Below are positions 53,792 through 63,074 of a stretch of DNA of 64,000 nucleotides, piece after piece. The stretch is from Fodinibacter sp963811825. GTDB lineage: Bacteria; Actinomycetota; Actinomycetes; Actinomycetales; Dermatophilaceae. The DNA lies in the NCBI GenBank assembly GCA_963811825.1, contig CAWESS010000007.1, positions 62,001 to 126,000 on the forward strand, written 5' to 3'. The stretch's first letter is position 1; the number at the start of each line of letters is the position of its first letter. The notes below the pieces were generated by a model. That model did no database searches, had not been told where the DNA came from, and saw only the letters and a program-made list of their open reading frames with translations. Both the position numbers and the translations under genes were made by a program.

Positions 53792-56322
53792 TCAGGCCCG
53801 GGTGTGCACGTTGATCGGGTCGTGCGGCGCACGGGCGGACACCCGCACCGGATGCCGTGCCCCCGCCACGTCGACCGCGTAACCTGCCGCGTCGAGCACC
53901 TCCCGGGCCACCGGGCCACCGTTCGGCTCCCACACCCAGGCGAGACCGACCGCGGCCCCCAGGGTGGCGCTCGGGGCTGCGCTCGTCACCTGCCCGACGG
54001 GCACGCCGTCGCGCACCAGCAGTTCTCCGCCCCAGAGCACCGCGTCGGGGTCCTCCACGACGAAGGAGGCCAGTCGACGGGTCGGGCCCGCGAGCCGCTG
54101 GGCCTCCAGTGCCTCGCGACCGACGAAGGCCCGGTCCCCGGACAGGTCACAGGTGAAGGTCAGCCCGGCCTCCAGGGGGGTGCGGTCCGGCCCGAGCTCG
54201 GCGCCGAAGGCCCGGTATCCCTTGTCGAGCCTCAGGGCGTTGATGGCGTAGTAGCCGGCGAGTCGAAGGCCGAGGTCGCGACCGGCATCCACGACCCGGT
54301 CCCACACACCGCCCGCGAGCTCGGTCGGCACCATGAGCTCCCAGCCGAGCTCGCCCACGTACGTCATCCGGGTGGCTCGCACGAGGGCCGGCCCGACGTC
54401 GACCACCTGGCTCGTCGCGAACGGGAACGCGTCGGCACTGACGTCGGCGCCCGACACGCGCCCGAGCAGCTCACGCGAGCGAGGCCCCATGAGCCCGAAC
54501 ACGGCATACGCGGTGGTGACGTCCTCGACGGCGACCCGCCAACCGGGGGCGACGTGCCGGCGCAGCCAGTCGGCGTCCCGCACCGGCGAGGCCGAGCTCG
54601 TGACGACCAACCACTCCTGCTCTCCCACGCGCGTCACCGTGACGTCGGCCTCGTAGCCGGCCCGGGCATTGAGCATCGCCGTGTACACGGCCGACCCCAC
54701 CGGCCGGTCGACGTCGGCGGTGCACACGAGGTGCAACAGGGCGAGGGCATCGGGCCCGTGCACCCGCAGCTTCCCGAAGGAGGTCTGGTCGAAGAGCGCG
54801 ACGGCCTCGCGAGTGGCCCGCTGCTCCTCGTCCACCCAGTCGTGCCAGGGCTGGCGGCCCCACCCGTAGGTCGCGGGCCGACCTGCCGGTCCGGAACCGA
54901 CTGCGGGGCGACGTAGTTGGGGCGCTCCCAGCCCATCTTCGAGCCGAACCACGCCCCCGCCGCCGCCAGCCGGTCGTGCACCGGCGAGCACCGGAAGGGA
55001 CGCGCGGTGTCCAGCTCACGGTTCGGCCACGGCACGGCGTAGTGCAGCCCCAGCACCTCGGAGACCCGCTCGCGCAGCCACGGGGTGCTCGTGTGGAACG
55101 GCGCGAACCGCCGGATGTCGACGAGCGCCAGGTCCTCCTGTGGCTCCCCCGCGACGACCCACTCCGCGAGCGCCCGACCGGCCCCTCCCGCCGAGGCGAT
55201 GCCCACCGAGTTGAACCCCGCACCGACGAAGAACCCGGCCACGTCGGGGGACTCCCCGAGGATGAACTGGTTGTCGGGGGTGAAGCTCTCCGGGCCGTTG
55301 TAGAACCTGCGGATGCCGGTGTGCTCGAGGACCGGGAGCCGGTGGATCGCGCTGTCCATGAGCACCGCGAAGTGCTCCCAGTCCTCGTCGAGCAGCTGGA
55401 ACTCGAAGGGGTGCGGGATCTCCTCGGGTGACACCCACGGCTTGGCCTCGGGCTCGAACCCACCGACGACCAGTCCGCCGACCTCCTCCTTGACGTAGGT
55501 CCACCCGTCCGGGTCGCGCAGGATCGGCATCCCGGCGGCCACCCCGTCGATCTGGTCGGTGACGACGTAGAAGTGCTCGGCCGAGTGCAGCGGCACCCCG
55601 ACCCCGGCGAGCGCCCCGAGCGCCTTGGCCCACTGGCCCGCGCAGTTGATGACCACCTCGCAGGCGACGTCACCGGCATCCGTGCGCACGCCACGCACCC
55701 GGCGACCACCGGGCGCGCTCGGGTCCGCGACGACGTCGAAGCCGGTGACCCGCACCCGCTCCCGCACCGTGACCCCGAGCTGGCGGGCGCCCTTGGCGAG
55801 TGACTGGGTGACGTCGGTCGGGTTGGCCGTGCCGTCGCCCGGCAGCCAGATCGCCCCCTCGAGGTCCTCGGTGCGCAGCAGCGGGTAGCGCTCCCCCGCC
55901 TGGTGGGGGGTGAGCAGCTCGCAGTCGAGGTCGTAGGCCGCGGCCGTGGCTGCCGTGCGGCGCAGGGCCGTCATGCGCTCCGGCGTGCGCGCGACGATGA
56001 GCCCACCGCACTGCCGGTAGCCGGTGGCCAGCCCGGTCTCGGCCTCGAGCCGCTGGTAGAGGTCGGCCGAGTGCTGGACGAGCCGGGTGCCGCTCTCGCT
56101 GGCTCGCAGCAGCCCGACGAGCCCCGCCGCGTGCCACGTCGTGCCGCACGACAACGTCCCCTGCTCGAGCAGCAGCACGTCGGTCTCGCCGAGGTGGGCC
56201 AGGTGGTACGCCGTCGACGCCCCCACCACTCCCCCACCGACGATGACGATCCGTGCCCGCTCGGGCAGCCCGGTGCGAGACCGCGAGCCGGATGCCGTGG
56301 CACCCGTCGGCGGCTGCGTCAC
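53792..56322 (-). pseudogene. Dimethylglycine oxidase-like FAD/GcvT protein, frameshifted
   Basis: A fused enzyme of about 843 residues: an N-terminal D-amino-acid-oxidase-like FAD domain and C-terminal GcvT (aminomethyltransferase) domains. The FAD motif is IVIVGGGVVGASTAYHLAHLG; the segment GTTWHAAGLVG holds the His that carries covalent FAD in this family. Part 2 shows LFDQTSFGKLRVHG, AGYEADVTVTRVGEQEWLV and LRLDKGYRAFGAELG. The frame breaks near 54895 (loss of one base or gain of two) between WERPNYVAPQSVPD and RPATYGWGRQPWHDW. The GTG at 56322 overlaps the kinase stop (GTGA). Expected substrates are N-methylated glycines, with tetrahydrofolate taking the methyl. Confidence 0.85.
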
Positions 56323-57242
56323 CGCCCGCCCACTCCGGCGGCGCGGGCCAGCAGCTGCTCGAAACGCGGGCTCGTCGCGAACGCCTGCGCCGGCTCGAAC
56401 TTGTCCATGGACCACTCCCAGAAGTCGAACTCGATGCTGCTCATGCCCTCCTGGATCATCCCCCAGAGGGTCCAGCCGTAGCGGGCGACGAACCCCCAGA
56501 GCTCAGCCCGGGCGACGAGTGAGTCGAGGCGCGCCGGGTCGACGGCGGGGCCGTAGTAGGCCATGCACAGGTCGGCGAGCCCGTCGGGGCCGATGCGAGC
56601 CTCGGCCGCCGTGTTGCCCAGCTCGAAGGACGGCTCGTTCATCCCCGAGTACTCGTAGTCGATGATCCGCAGGTCGCCGCCGTCGTCGAGGACGTTCGCG
56701 GCGAGCAGGTCGTTGTGGCAGGGGACGAGCGGCTCAGGATCCAGGGCGAAGGTGGCCTGCACGCGCTCGAGGTGCGGCTCGAGCGCGAGGTAGGCGGACG
56801 GCATCCGGAATCCGCGGTCACGCACGACGGACAGGTACTGCGCCCGCATCGCGAACATGTCGAAGCGGCCGAGGAAGGCCGGCCCGGCGTGCAGCCGGCG
56901 CAGCGCGGCGGCCAGGCGCACCGGGTTCGCGGCGACGTCGGCGTCAGCCCAGGTGCGCCCGGGAAGGAACCCGACGACCATCACGCCGCGCCCCTCGAGG
57001 TAGTCGACGACCGGCGCGCCGACCCCGGCGGCGGAGGCGGCCAGGGTGTTGGCGTGCTCGGCGTGGCGGTCGACCCCGAGGAGCCCGGTGTCGGGCGAGG
57101 AGACCCGCACGACGACGTCGAGGCCGTCGTCGGTGCGCACCCGGTAGTTGAGGTTGGTCAGCCCGCCGGGCAGGGGCGTCACGTGACGCCCCTGCCCGGT
57201 GAGGACGGGGATGCCGTCGAGCAGCGTGTCGAGATCCGTCAC
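56319..57242 (-). CDS. Choline/ethanolamine kinase-like phosphotransferase
   Basis: A 307-residue kinase of the aminoglycoside/choline kinase fold, starting at a GTG at 57242. Motifs: PLPGGLTNLNYRVRTDDG, the nucleotide-binding segment VVVRVSSPDTGLLGVDR, the catalytic loop VPCHNDLLAANVLDDGG (HxDxxxxN), and RIIDYEYSGMNEPSFELGN, which is a choline-kinase hallmark rather than an antibiotic-resistance one. It follows the permease by 13 bases and overlaps the oxidase. It may phosphorylate choline, ethanolamine or a related imported amine. A 34-base perfect palindrome lies inside its first 80 bases. Confidence 0.82.
   Translation of the reverse strand: MTDLDTLLDGIPVLTGQGRHVTPLPGGLTNLNYRVRTDDGLDVVVRVSSPDTGLLGVDRHAEHANTLAASAAGVGAPVVDYLEGRGVMVVGFLPGRTWADADVAANPVRLAAALRRLHAGPAFLGRFDMFAMRAQYLSVVRDRGFRMPSAYLALEPHLERVQATFALDPEPLVPCHNDLLAANVLDDGGDLRIIDYEYSGMNEPSFELGNTAAEARIGPDGLADLCMAYYGPAVDPARLDSLVARAELWGFVARYGWTLWGMIQEGMSSIEFDFWEWSMDKFEPAQAFATSPRFEQLLARAAGVGGR
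57166..57199. repeat. Perfect 34-base palindrome inside the kinase gene
   Basis: The 17-base half CCGGGCAGGGGCGTCAC is followed at once by its exact reverse complement, centred on CACGTG with no spacer. It encodes GQGRHVTPLPG in the kinase N-terminus. Confidence 0.9.
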
Positions 57243-57255
57243 GGCGAGGTGCCGG

Positions 57256-58911
57256 TCAGGACTGCGGGTCGCCCGGCTTCCCGTCGTGTTGCTGTCCGCC
57301 GTGGGCGGTCTTGCCGTGGTGCTCGAGGGCGATCTCGTCCGCGGAGGTGACACCTTCGGGAAGGTCGATCGTCATCTTCGGCCCGGTGAACCACTTCTTG
57401 GCCGACAGGTGCCAGCCGATCCACAGGGCGATCAGCGCACCGCCGGTGAGGATGGGGGCGTAGTTGACGAACTTCCAGCTGAAGTCCTCGTTGAACGGGT
57501 TGGCCGCCGGGGTGAACGGCAGGATGAAGTAGACCGAGATGATCGCGATCTCGATCACTGCGATCGGTGCCATCCACCGCCACTTGTTCCCGAGGTTCCA
57601 CGAGCCCTGCTTGAAGGAGTCACCGGCCCGCCAGCGCAGGTAGATCGGGATCGCGAACGCCGTGTACAGCCCGATGACACCGATCGACACGACCGCGTAG
57701 AACGCGGTCGGGACGATGATCGGTGCCTCCTCGGTACCGATGTTGACCTCGACGAGGGCCGGCAGGGTGATGATCGCCGCCACGACCGAGGAGACGAGCA
57801 CCGCGTTGGCCGGCACCTTGCGGGAGTTGAGCTTCGCCCACAGGCTCGAGCCCGGCACGGCACCGTCACGGCTGAACGCGAAGAGCATCCGGCTCGTCGA
57901 GGTCATGCAGGCGGCAGTACAGAAGAACTGCCCGATGCTCGCGATGAGCAACACCGTTCCGGCCCAGCCCGACGACAGCGCCTGGTTGAAGATCACGGCG
58001 ACACCACCACCGCCGGCGGTCACGGCATCCGCGTCCTGGACGGCGAAGAGGAAGGCGAGCAGGAGGACCCAGCCGCCGATGGCCGAGTAGAAGATCGAGC
58101 GCCAGATGCCCTTGGCCGCGCCGTCCGCGGCGTCGTGCGTCTCCTCGGAGAGGTGGGCCGAGGCGTCGAACCCGGTGATCGTGTACTGGGTGAGCAGGAA
58201 GCCGAGCGGGAGGACGTAGAACCAGAAGCCGAGGCCGCCGGTCTCCCCTCCGGCGAGGCCGCCGCTGTTGTTGACCCTCATGGTGAACACGTCGGCGACA
58301 CTCATGTGCTTCTCGGGCAGGAAGATGAGGATGGCGATGATGATCGCCGCACCGGCAACGTGCCACCACACGGAGATGTTGTTCAGCATCGCCAGCAGGT
58401 GCCCGCCGAAGATGTTCAACAGCGCGGTGAGCACGAGCACGATGAGGAACATCCAGAACACGCGCTGGAGGCTGTAGCCCTCGGCCCACGACTCGCTCAT
58501 CGTGCTGAACGAGAGGTCGAAGAACGTCGCGCAGCCGTAGGCCACCGACGCGTCGATGGCCAGCAGCCCGATCAGGTTCAGCCAGCCGGTGTAGTAGCCG
58601 GCCTTGGCGCCACCGAGCTTGGAGGCCCACCAGTAGATGCCGCCCGACGTCGGGTAGGCCGACACGAGCTCGCTCATGCAGAACCCGATGATGAGGATGA
58701 AGACGGAGATGAGCGGCCAGCCGATCGAGATCGCGATCGGGCCGCCGTTGTTCCAGGCCTGGCCGAACGTCGTGAAACAGCCGGCGAGGATCGAGATGAT
58801 CGAGAAGGAGATGGCGAAGTTGGAGAAGCCGGACCAGGTCCGGTTCAGCTCCTGCTTGTAGCCGAGCTCGGCGAGCTTGCGCTCGTCCTCGTTGAGGTGC
58901 ACATCAGCCAC
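57256..58911 (-). CDS. APC-family amino acid/amine permease
   Basis: A 551-residue transporter with about 12 TM spans, starting at a GTG at 58911 preceded by GGGAGC. The N-terminal signature FSNFAISFSIISILAGCFTTFG and GFCMSELVSAYPTSGGIYWW are typical of the APC superfamily (amino acid or choline/GABA-type permeases). Later spans include GFDASAHLSEETHDAADGA, also a family hallmark, and a cytoplasmic His-rich tail (HHGKTAHGGQQHDGK). As first gene of the operon it likely imports the substrate handled by the kinase and oxidase. The exact solute is unknown. Confidence 0.88.
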   Translation of the reverse strand: MADVHLNEDERKLAELGYKQELNRTWSGFSNFAISFSIISILAGCFTTFGQAWNNGGPIAISIGWPLISVFILIIGFCMSELVSAYPTSGGIYWWASKLGGAKAGYYTGWLNLIGLLAIDASVAYGCATFFDLSFSTMSESWAEGYSLQRVFWMFLIVLVLTALLNIFGGHLLAMLNNISVWWHVAGAAIIIAILIFLPEKHMSVADVFTMRVNNSGGLAGGETGGLGFWFYVLPLGFLLTQYTITGFDASAHLSEETHDAADGAAKGIWRSIFYSAIGGWVLLLAFLFAVQDADAVTAGGGGVAVIFNQALSSGWAGTVLLIASIGQFFCTAACMTSTSRMLFAFSRDGAVPGSSLWAKLNSRKVPANAVLVSSVVAAIITLPALVEVNIGTEEAPIIVPTAFYAVVSIGVIGLYTAFAIPIYLRWRAGDSFKQGSWNLGNKWRWMAPIAVIEIAIISVYFILPFTPAANPFNEDFSWKFVNYAPILTGGALIALWIGWHLSAKKWFTGPKMTIDLPEGVTSADEIALEHHGKTAHGGQQHDGKPGDPQS

Positions 58912-59084
58912 GGTTTGCTCCCATGGGTCCGGCCGGGCCCGTAGGTGTCCGGCGACATAGTGGTGCGACGAGGCGATGCTAGGGCTCCCGAGGCTCAATT
59001 GGTATGGCTTTGGGCCATTCTTTGCATCCGGGCGCGTCGGGCGTCGACCTACGGAATCCGTGGCGTTCCGCCGCAGCACCACGC

Positions 59085-59132
59085 ACCAGGGGTGCCGAGC
59101 GCGCGATCTGTCGCGCGATCGGCACCCCTGGT
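59085..59132. terminator. Long hairpin after the secreted-protein gene
   Basis: Outer arms ACCAGGGGTGCCGA (59085-59098) and TCGGCACCCCTGGT (59119-59132) are perfect; inside, after one G-A mismatch, CGCGCGA pairs with TCGCGCG around a TCTG loop. It begins 7 bases past the stop of the minus-strand gene and is its probable terminator. Confidence 0.8.
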
Positions 59133-59139
59133 GGTCGGC

Positions 59140-59565
59140 TCAGCCGCAGTCGACGCTCTCTGCACCCTCGACCCAGGTCGTGACCATGGCCACGGGGACC
59201 GGCGAGTCTGCGCCGAAGTACTCCAGGCCCCTGCCATCGGCGCCGTTGGGGTTCATCCGACCTGTGTGCTTGGGGTCACCGATGGTCATCTTCTCGAAGA
59301 TCTTGATACCGACGGGCAGCCCTTCGGCCCGCAGGGCGTCGTAGCCCGCGTCGACGGCAGCAGGGCACTGCGCCTCGTACCCGATCTCGAAGAAGGCACC
59401 GAGCTCGGCGCTCACGGGGAACCAGTTCGTCGACGTCGGCTCGTTGAGCGAGTACATCGGGATGAAGCAGTGGTGGGCCATCGCGGGAGCGGCCCCGACG
59501 GTGATGGCCGCGAGGGCGGCGGTGGCGACGAGGGCTGGCCTGCGGATGGTGCGGAGGATGGACAT
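59140..59565 (-). CDS. Small secreted protein of unknown function
   Basis: A 141-residue exported protein. The signal peptide MSILRTIRRPALVATAALA to GAAPAMA gives a predicted cut after AMA, so the mature protein starts HHCFIPMYSLNEP. The mature 111 residues are well-ordered in composition, with two cysteines besides the last (HHCF, EAQCPA, SVDCG), AVDAGYDALRAEGLPVGIKIF, a segment MTIGDPKHTGRMNPNGADG, and a C-terminal WVEGAESVDCG. No family is recognised. Two terminal His plus Cys could bind metal. It stands alone with its own hairpin terminator. Confidence 0.75.
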   Translation of the reverse strand: MSILRTIRRPALVATAALAAITVGAAPAMAHHCFIPMYSLNEPTSTNWFPVSAELGAFFEIGYEAQCPAAVDAGYDALRAEGLPVGIKIFEKMTIGDPKHTGRMNPNGADGRGLEYFGADSPVPVAMVTTWVEGAESVDCG

Positions 59566-59695
59566 CGATGCTCCTGTAGTGCGTGGGATTGGGGTCTCCA
59601 CGGTGGCCCGCCCGACGTCCCCAGCGACAGGGTGAACTGTCCCGTTCGGTCGGGACGAATGTCCCGGTGCCACCCGGGTCGGCACTGCGGACTGC

Positions 59696-60319
59696 TCAGG
59701 AGCGATCGCGGTACTGGACCATCGCCTCGCGCCGGTTCGTGAGGTGCAGCTTCATGAGGATGTTGCTGACGTGGTTGCGCACGGTGACCGGCGAGATGAC
59801 GAGCGCGGCGGCGATCTCCTTGTTCGAGGCACCATCGGCGAGGTGCTGGAGGATCTCGTGCTCGCGGGGGGACAGCTCCGGAAACCGGTCACGACGCGGG
59901 TCACCCCGGTCGGCGAACACCTCGAGCATCCGACCGGCGATGCCCGGTCCGAAGACCGCGTGCCCGGCAGCCGTGGCACGGACGGCGCTGACCACCTGGT
60001 CGGGGTCGGCTCCCTTGCGCAGGTACCCGAGGGCCCCGGCACGCATCGCCGCGAGGACGCTCGCATCCTCCTCGCTGAACGTGAGCACGAGCACGTGCAG
60101 CCCCGACGCTGCGAGGTGTGCCGTCGCGGCCAGGCCGTCGAGCCGCGGCATCGCCAGGTCCATGACGACGACGTCAGGTCGGTGCTCCTCCGCGATGCTG
60201 AGTGCCTCGTGCCCATCGGACGCCTCGGCCACCACCTCGATGCCGTCCGCCTGCTCCAACGTGAAGCGCAGGCCCTCCCGGAACAGCGGGTGGTCGTCGA
60301 CGAGCAGGACCCGGATCAC
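59696..60319 (-). CDS. LuxR-type (NarL) response regulator
   Basis: A 207-residue DNA-binding response regulator. The receiver has LLVDDHPLFREGL, the phospho-acceptor Asp in VVVMDLAMPRLDG, and the conserved Lys in LGYLRKGADPDQV. The C-terminal HTH is ELSPREHEILQHLADGASNKEIAAAL. The GTG at 60319 has GGGGAGG upstream. No stop separates it from the kinase frame before it (see findings). The target genes are unknown; the adjacent secreted-protein gene is the nearest candidate. Confidence 0.92.
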   Translation of the reverse strand: MIRVLLVDDHPLFREGLRFTLEQADGIEVVAEASDGHEALSIAEEHRPDVVVMDLAMPRLDGLAATAHLAASGLHVLVLTFSEEDASVLAAMRAGALGYLRKGADPDQVVSAVRATAAGHAVFGPGIAGRMLEVFADRGDPRRDRFPELSPREHEILQHLADGASNKEIAAALVISPVTVRNHVSNILMKLHLTNRREAMVQYRDRS

Positions 60320-62348
60320 CGCGCACCTCCCCTGTGGTACCGCGTGACCCGGGATGGGCAGCCGCGCCTGCACCGTCGTTCCCCCACCCGGCGTCTCCAT
60401 CACGTCGAGGGTCCCGCCCAGCTCTTCGGCGCGCTCACGCATCGACAGGGAGCCGACCCCGGCTCGGGCCTCACCCCGACCGCGACCGTGGTCGACGACC
60501 AGCACGGTGAGGTCGCGCGGGCTCGTGCGCAGGACGAGGTCAGCCGTCGCGCACACCTGCGTGGCGCCGGACGTTGGTGAGGGCCTCGGCCCCGATCCGG
60601 TAGGCGGCCACCTCGACCGCCGCACCGAGGTGGGGGCAGCGGCATGGCGTCCACCCGCAGGTCCAGCCCGCACCGGGCAGCGACCTCGTCGAGCGCGCCG
60701 ACGAGCCCCAGGTCGTCCAGCGCCACGGGACGCAGACCCACGGCTCACGGACCGAACGCGTTCCAGCGCCGAACCGGCTGACTCCCGCAGGTGCGCGACC
60801 CGTCGAGTGGCCATCGCAGGGTCACGCGCGATGACCTCCCCCAGCCCTGCGAGCTCCATGCTCAGCCCGGCGAGTGTCGGGCCGAGCTCGTCGTGCAGGT
60901 CGCGGCGGAGGCGCAGCCGCTCCTCCTCCCGCGCCGTCACCAGCGCCTCACGGCTGGCCCGCACCTCGTCGGTCGAGCAGGACACTCTCGACGACCCGCC
61001 CCACGTGATCGGCGAAGTCCTGCAGCAGATCTCGGTCACGGCGACCGAACCGCCGGCCCGGCGGGTAGGTCACCGTGAGTTCGCCCCGGGGCTCACCGCG
61101 CACGAGGAGCTCCTGGTGGTGGACTGGCCCGTACGGGCCCGGGCCCGGGCCGGATGCTGCGCTGCGCCCGTCGGCGGTCACGACGACGCCGGAGGCACGC
61201 AACGACGAGCGGACCGTGCGGGCCACGGTGTCGAGGAGGTCGTCGAGTGTGGTCGATCGGGCCGCGGTGGCCGACAGGTTCCTGATCGCGGTCGCGGCAT
61301 CCGCGGTGTCCCCGTAGAGCGCACGATGGACGGCCCGCTGCAGGGCTGTGCGAACCGGCAGCAACGCGAGAGCGACGACGGCGGCGAAGACGCCCACGGC
61401 CGCGGGCGGCATCCCCGACCCGAACCGTCCGAGCGCGGCCACGGCGAGGACGTACGCACCGGCAACCATGACGGTCAGCGCGGAGTAGACCAGGGCGTGG
61501 CCGACGACGACCTCGACGCCCGGGAGACGTCGACGAAGGACGGCCGACGTGAGTGCCGCGGCGAGCAGGGCGCAGCCGACGACGTCGAGCAGGTCGGCGA
61601 CGGCCGGCCACACGAGACGACCCACGACGACGAGGAGGGCGAACACGAGCACAGCGCCCAGGACCGATGCCAGCCGCCGCCGGTCCTCAGCCGATCCCCG
61701 CCGAAGGCGCCACACGACCGCGGGTGCGGCCACGAGGAGCAGTCCCTGGAGCACGGGCTCGAGAGCAGTGACGACGTCGGCCGTGCCCGCGGGGAGCACC
61801 CCGACGGGGTTGGGGAGGTGGCCGACGCCGACGAGCCCGGAATCCGGCGCGACCGCCGGACCTGACGTCAGTGACCAGGCCACGACGATCGCCGTCTGGA
61901 GCGCGAGCGCCAGGCCGGCGACCCACCCCCAGGCGCGGGACGGCATCCGCCCGTCCGGCAGGAGCAGGAGAACGGCCAGCGTGAGGGGCACGATGAGGGC
62001 GCTGGCCCGGTCGACGAACCAGACCGCCCACGCGGCCGTGGTGTCCGACAGTCCGGTGCCGAGGAGCGAGGACCCGAGCGCGCTCCCCGCGAAACAGAGG
62101 GCGACGGACAGCATGAGCCAGCCCAGCACGTTACGGGGCCGGCCGAAGGCCACGAGGGCACCCGGCACGGCGAACAGCCAGGGCGCGAGGACCGATTTCC
62201 AGTCCGAGGTCCCGCCCGGAGCCGTGAGCGCGATGATCGGCGCGGTCACGGCGACAGCAGCCAGGCAGCACGCGAGCGCGCGGGCCCACGCCAGCCCGCC
62301 CGATCGGACGGGCCGCGGCACCACCACGGAGGCCGGCACGGTGGCCAT
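60316..62348 (-). pseudogene. NarL-type sensor histidine kinase, multiply frameshifted
   Basis: A membrane sensor kinase starting at the ATG at 62348. Residues 1-300 hold about eight to ten TM spans; a GAF-like region follows (LYGDTADAATAIRNLSATAAR to HHQELLVRGEPRGELTVTY). The HisKA_3 phospho-acceptor segment is REEERLRLRRDLHDELGPTLAG. The ATPase part shows VEVAAYRIGAEALTNVRRHAG (N box) and GVGSLSMRERAEELGG (G box). The frame shifts four times, near 60975, 60745, 60630 and 60555, each equal to one added base. After GGGTTVQARLPIPG the frame runs on into the response regulator with no stop. It is probably one intact gene in reality. Confidence 0.82.
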
Positions 62349-62366
62349 TCCTGCAGTATGCCGCTG

Positions 62367-63074
62367 TCAGGGGCGCACGGGGAGGCCCCCGCGCCACTGG
62401 GCCGACGGCATCCGCAGCAGGTGCACGCCCAGCCACGCGAGGGAGACCGCGAGGAGGAGGTGCGCCTCGAGCGGGCCGACGGGCACCCCGAGGAAGTCCC
62501 ACACGAGGAACCCCGCGAGCATGACCAGCGCCGGCGTGGGGAAGGACCCTCGGGCGGCGAGGCAGAGCAGCAGCAGGCCGACGAAGGACCCCAGAAGGTG
62601 CGGCACGAGGGCCAGCGCGATGACACCCGCGTCGGTGCCGTAGGCGTCATCGAGTCGCACCGCCGCCTCGACCCCCAGCGCGTCGGGCGCCACCCCACCC
62701 GACGCGTACCAGAGGCCCAGCACCGTGTGGAAGCCCCACATCCCCCACAGGGACAGCACCGTCGCGGTCGCCGTGAGTCGCGGACGGTGCCACCGGGTGA
62801 CCTGGGCGATGCCCAGGATGCCGATCGGCAGGAACAGGAGACTGACCAGGGTCGCCGACTGCTCCACGGCGGCCCAGGACGGGTGCTCGGCAGCCCAGCG
62901 GGTCCAGTCGTCGGACTCACCCGAGACCAGGTGCCCGACGTACTGCGCACCGCCGTTGAGCAGCCCTGCGAGCACGAGCGAGACTCCCGCGACGAGCTGG
63001 GCGGCGCGCGCGAGTGGGGGGCCGTCGGCGGTGGTGGGCGGGCTGGATGCGATGGGCTGCTGTGTGGATGTCAT
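62367..63074 (-). CDS. Membrane protein of unknown function
   Basis: A 235-residue protein with about six TM spans, starting at the ATG at 63074 (MTSTQQPIASSPP, a soluble lead). Spans include LVAGVSLVLAGLLNGGAQYV, SATLVSLLFLPIGILGIAQV, VLSLWGMWGFHTVLGLWY, IALALVPHLLGSFVGLLLLCL, ALVMLAGFLVWDFLG and AHLLLAVSLAWLGVHLL. No family motif is recognised; the gene ends 18 bases before the start of the sensor kinase, so the two may be co-transcribed. Confidence 0.75.
   Translation of the reverse strand: MTSTQQPIASSPPTTADGPPLARAAQLVAGVSLVLAGLLNGGAQYVGHLVSGESDDWTRWAAEHPSWAAVEQSATLVSLLFLPIGILGIAQVTRWHRPRLTATATVLSLWGMWGFHTVLGLWYASGGVAPDALGVEAAVRLDDAYGTDAGVIALALVPHLLGSFVGLLLLCLAARGSFPTPALVMLAGFLVWDFLGVPVGPLEAHLLLAVSLAWLGVHLLRMPSAQWRGGLPVRP

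Noticed and set aside
56319..57242. Aminoglycoside resistance kinase
   Set aside because: The DYEYSGMNEPSFELGN motif and the operon fit choline/ethanolamine kinases better.
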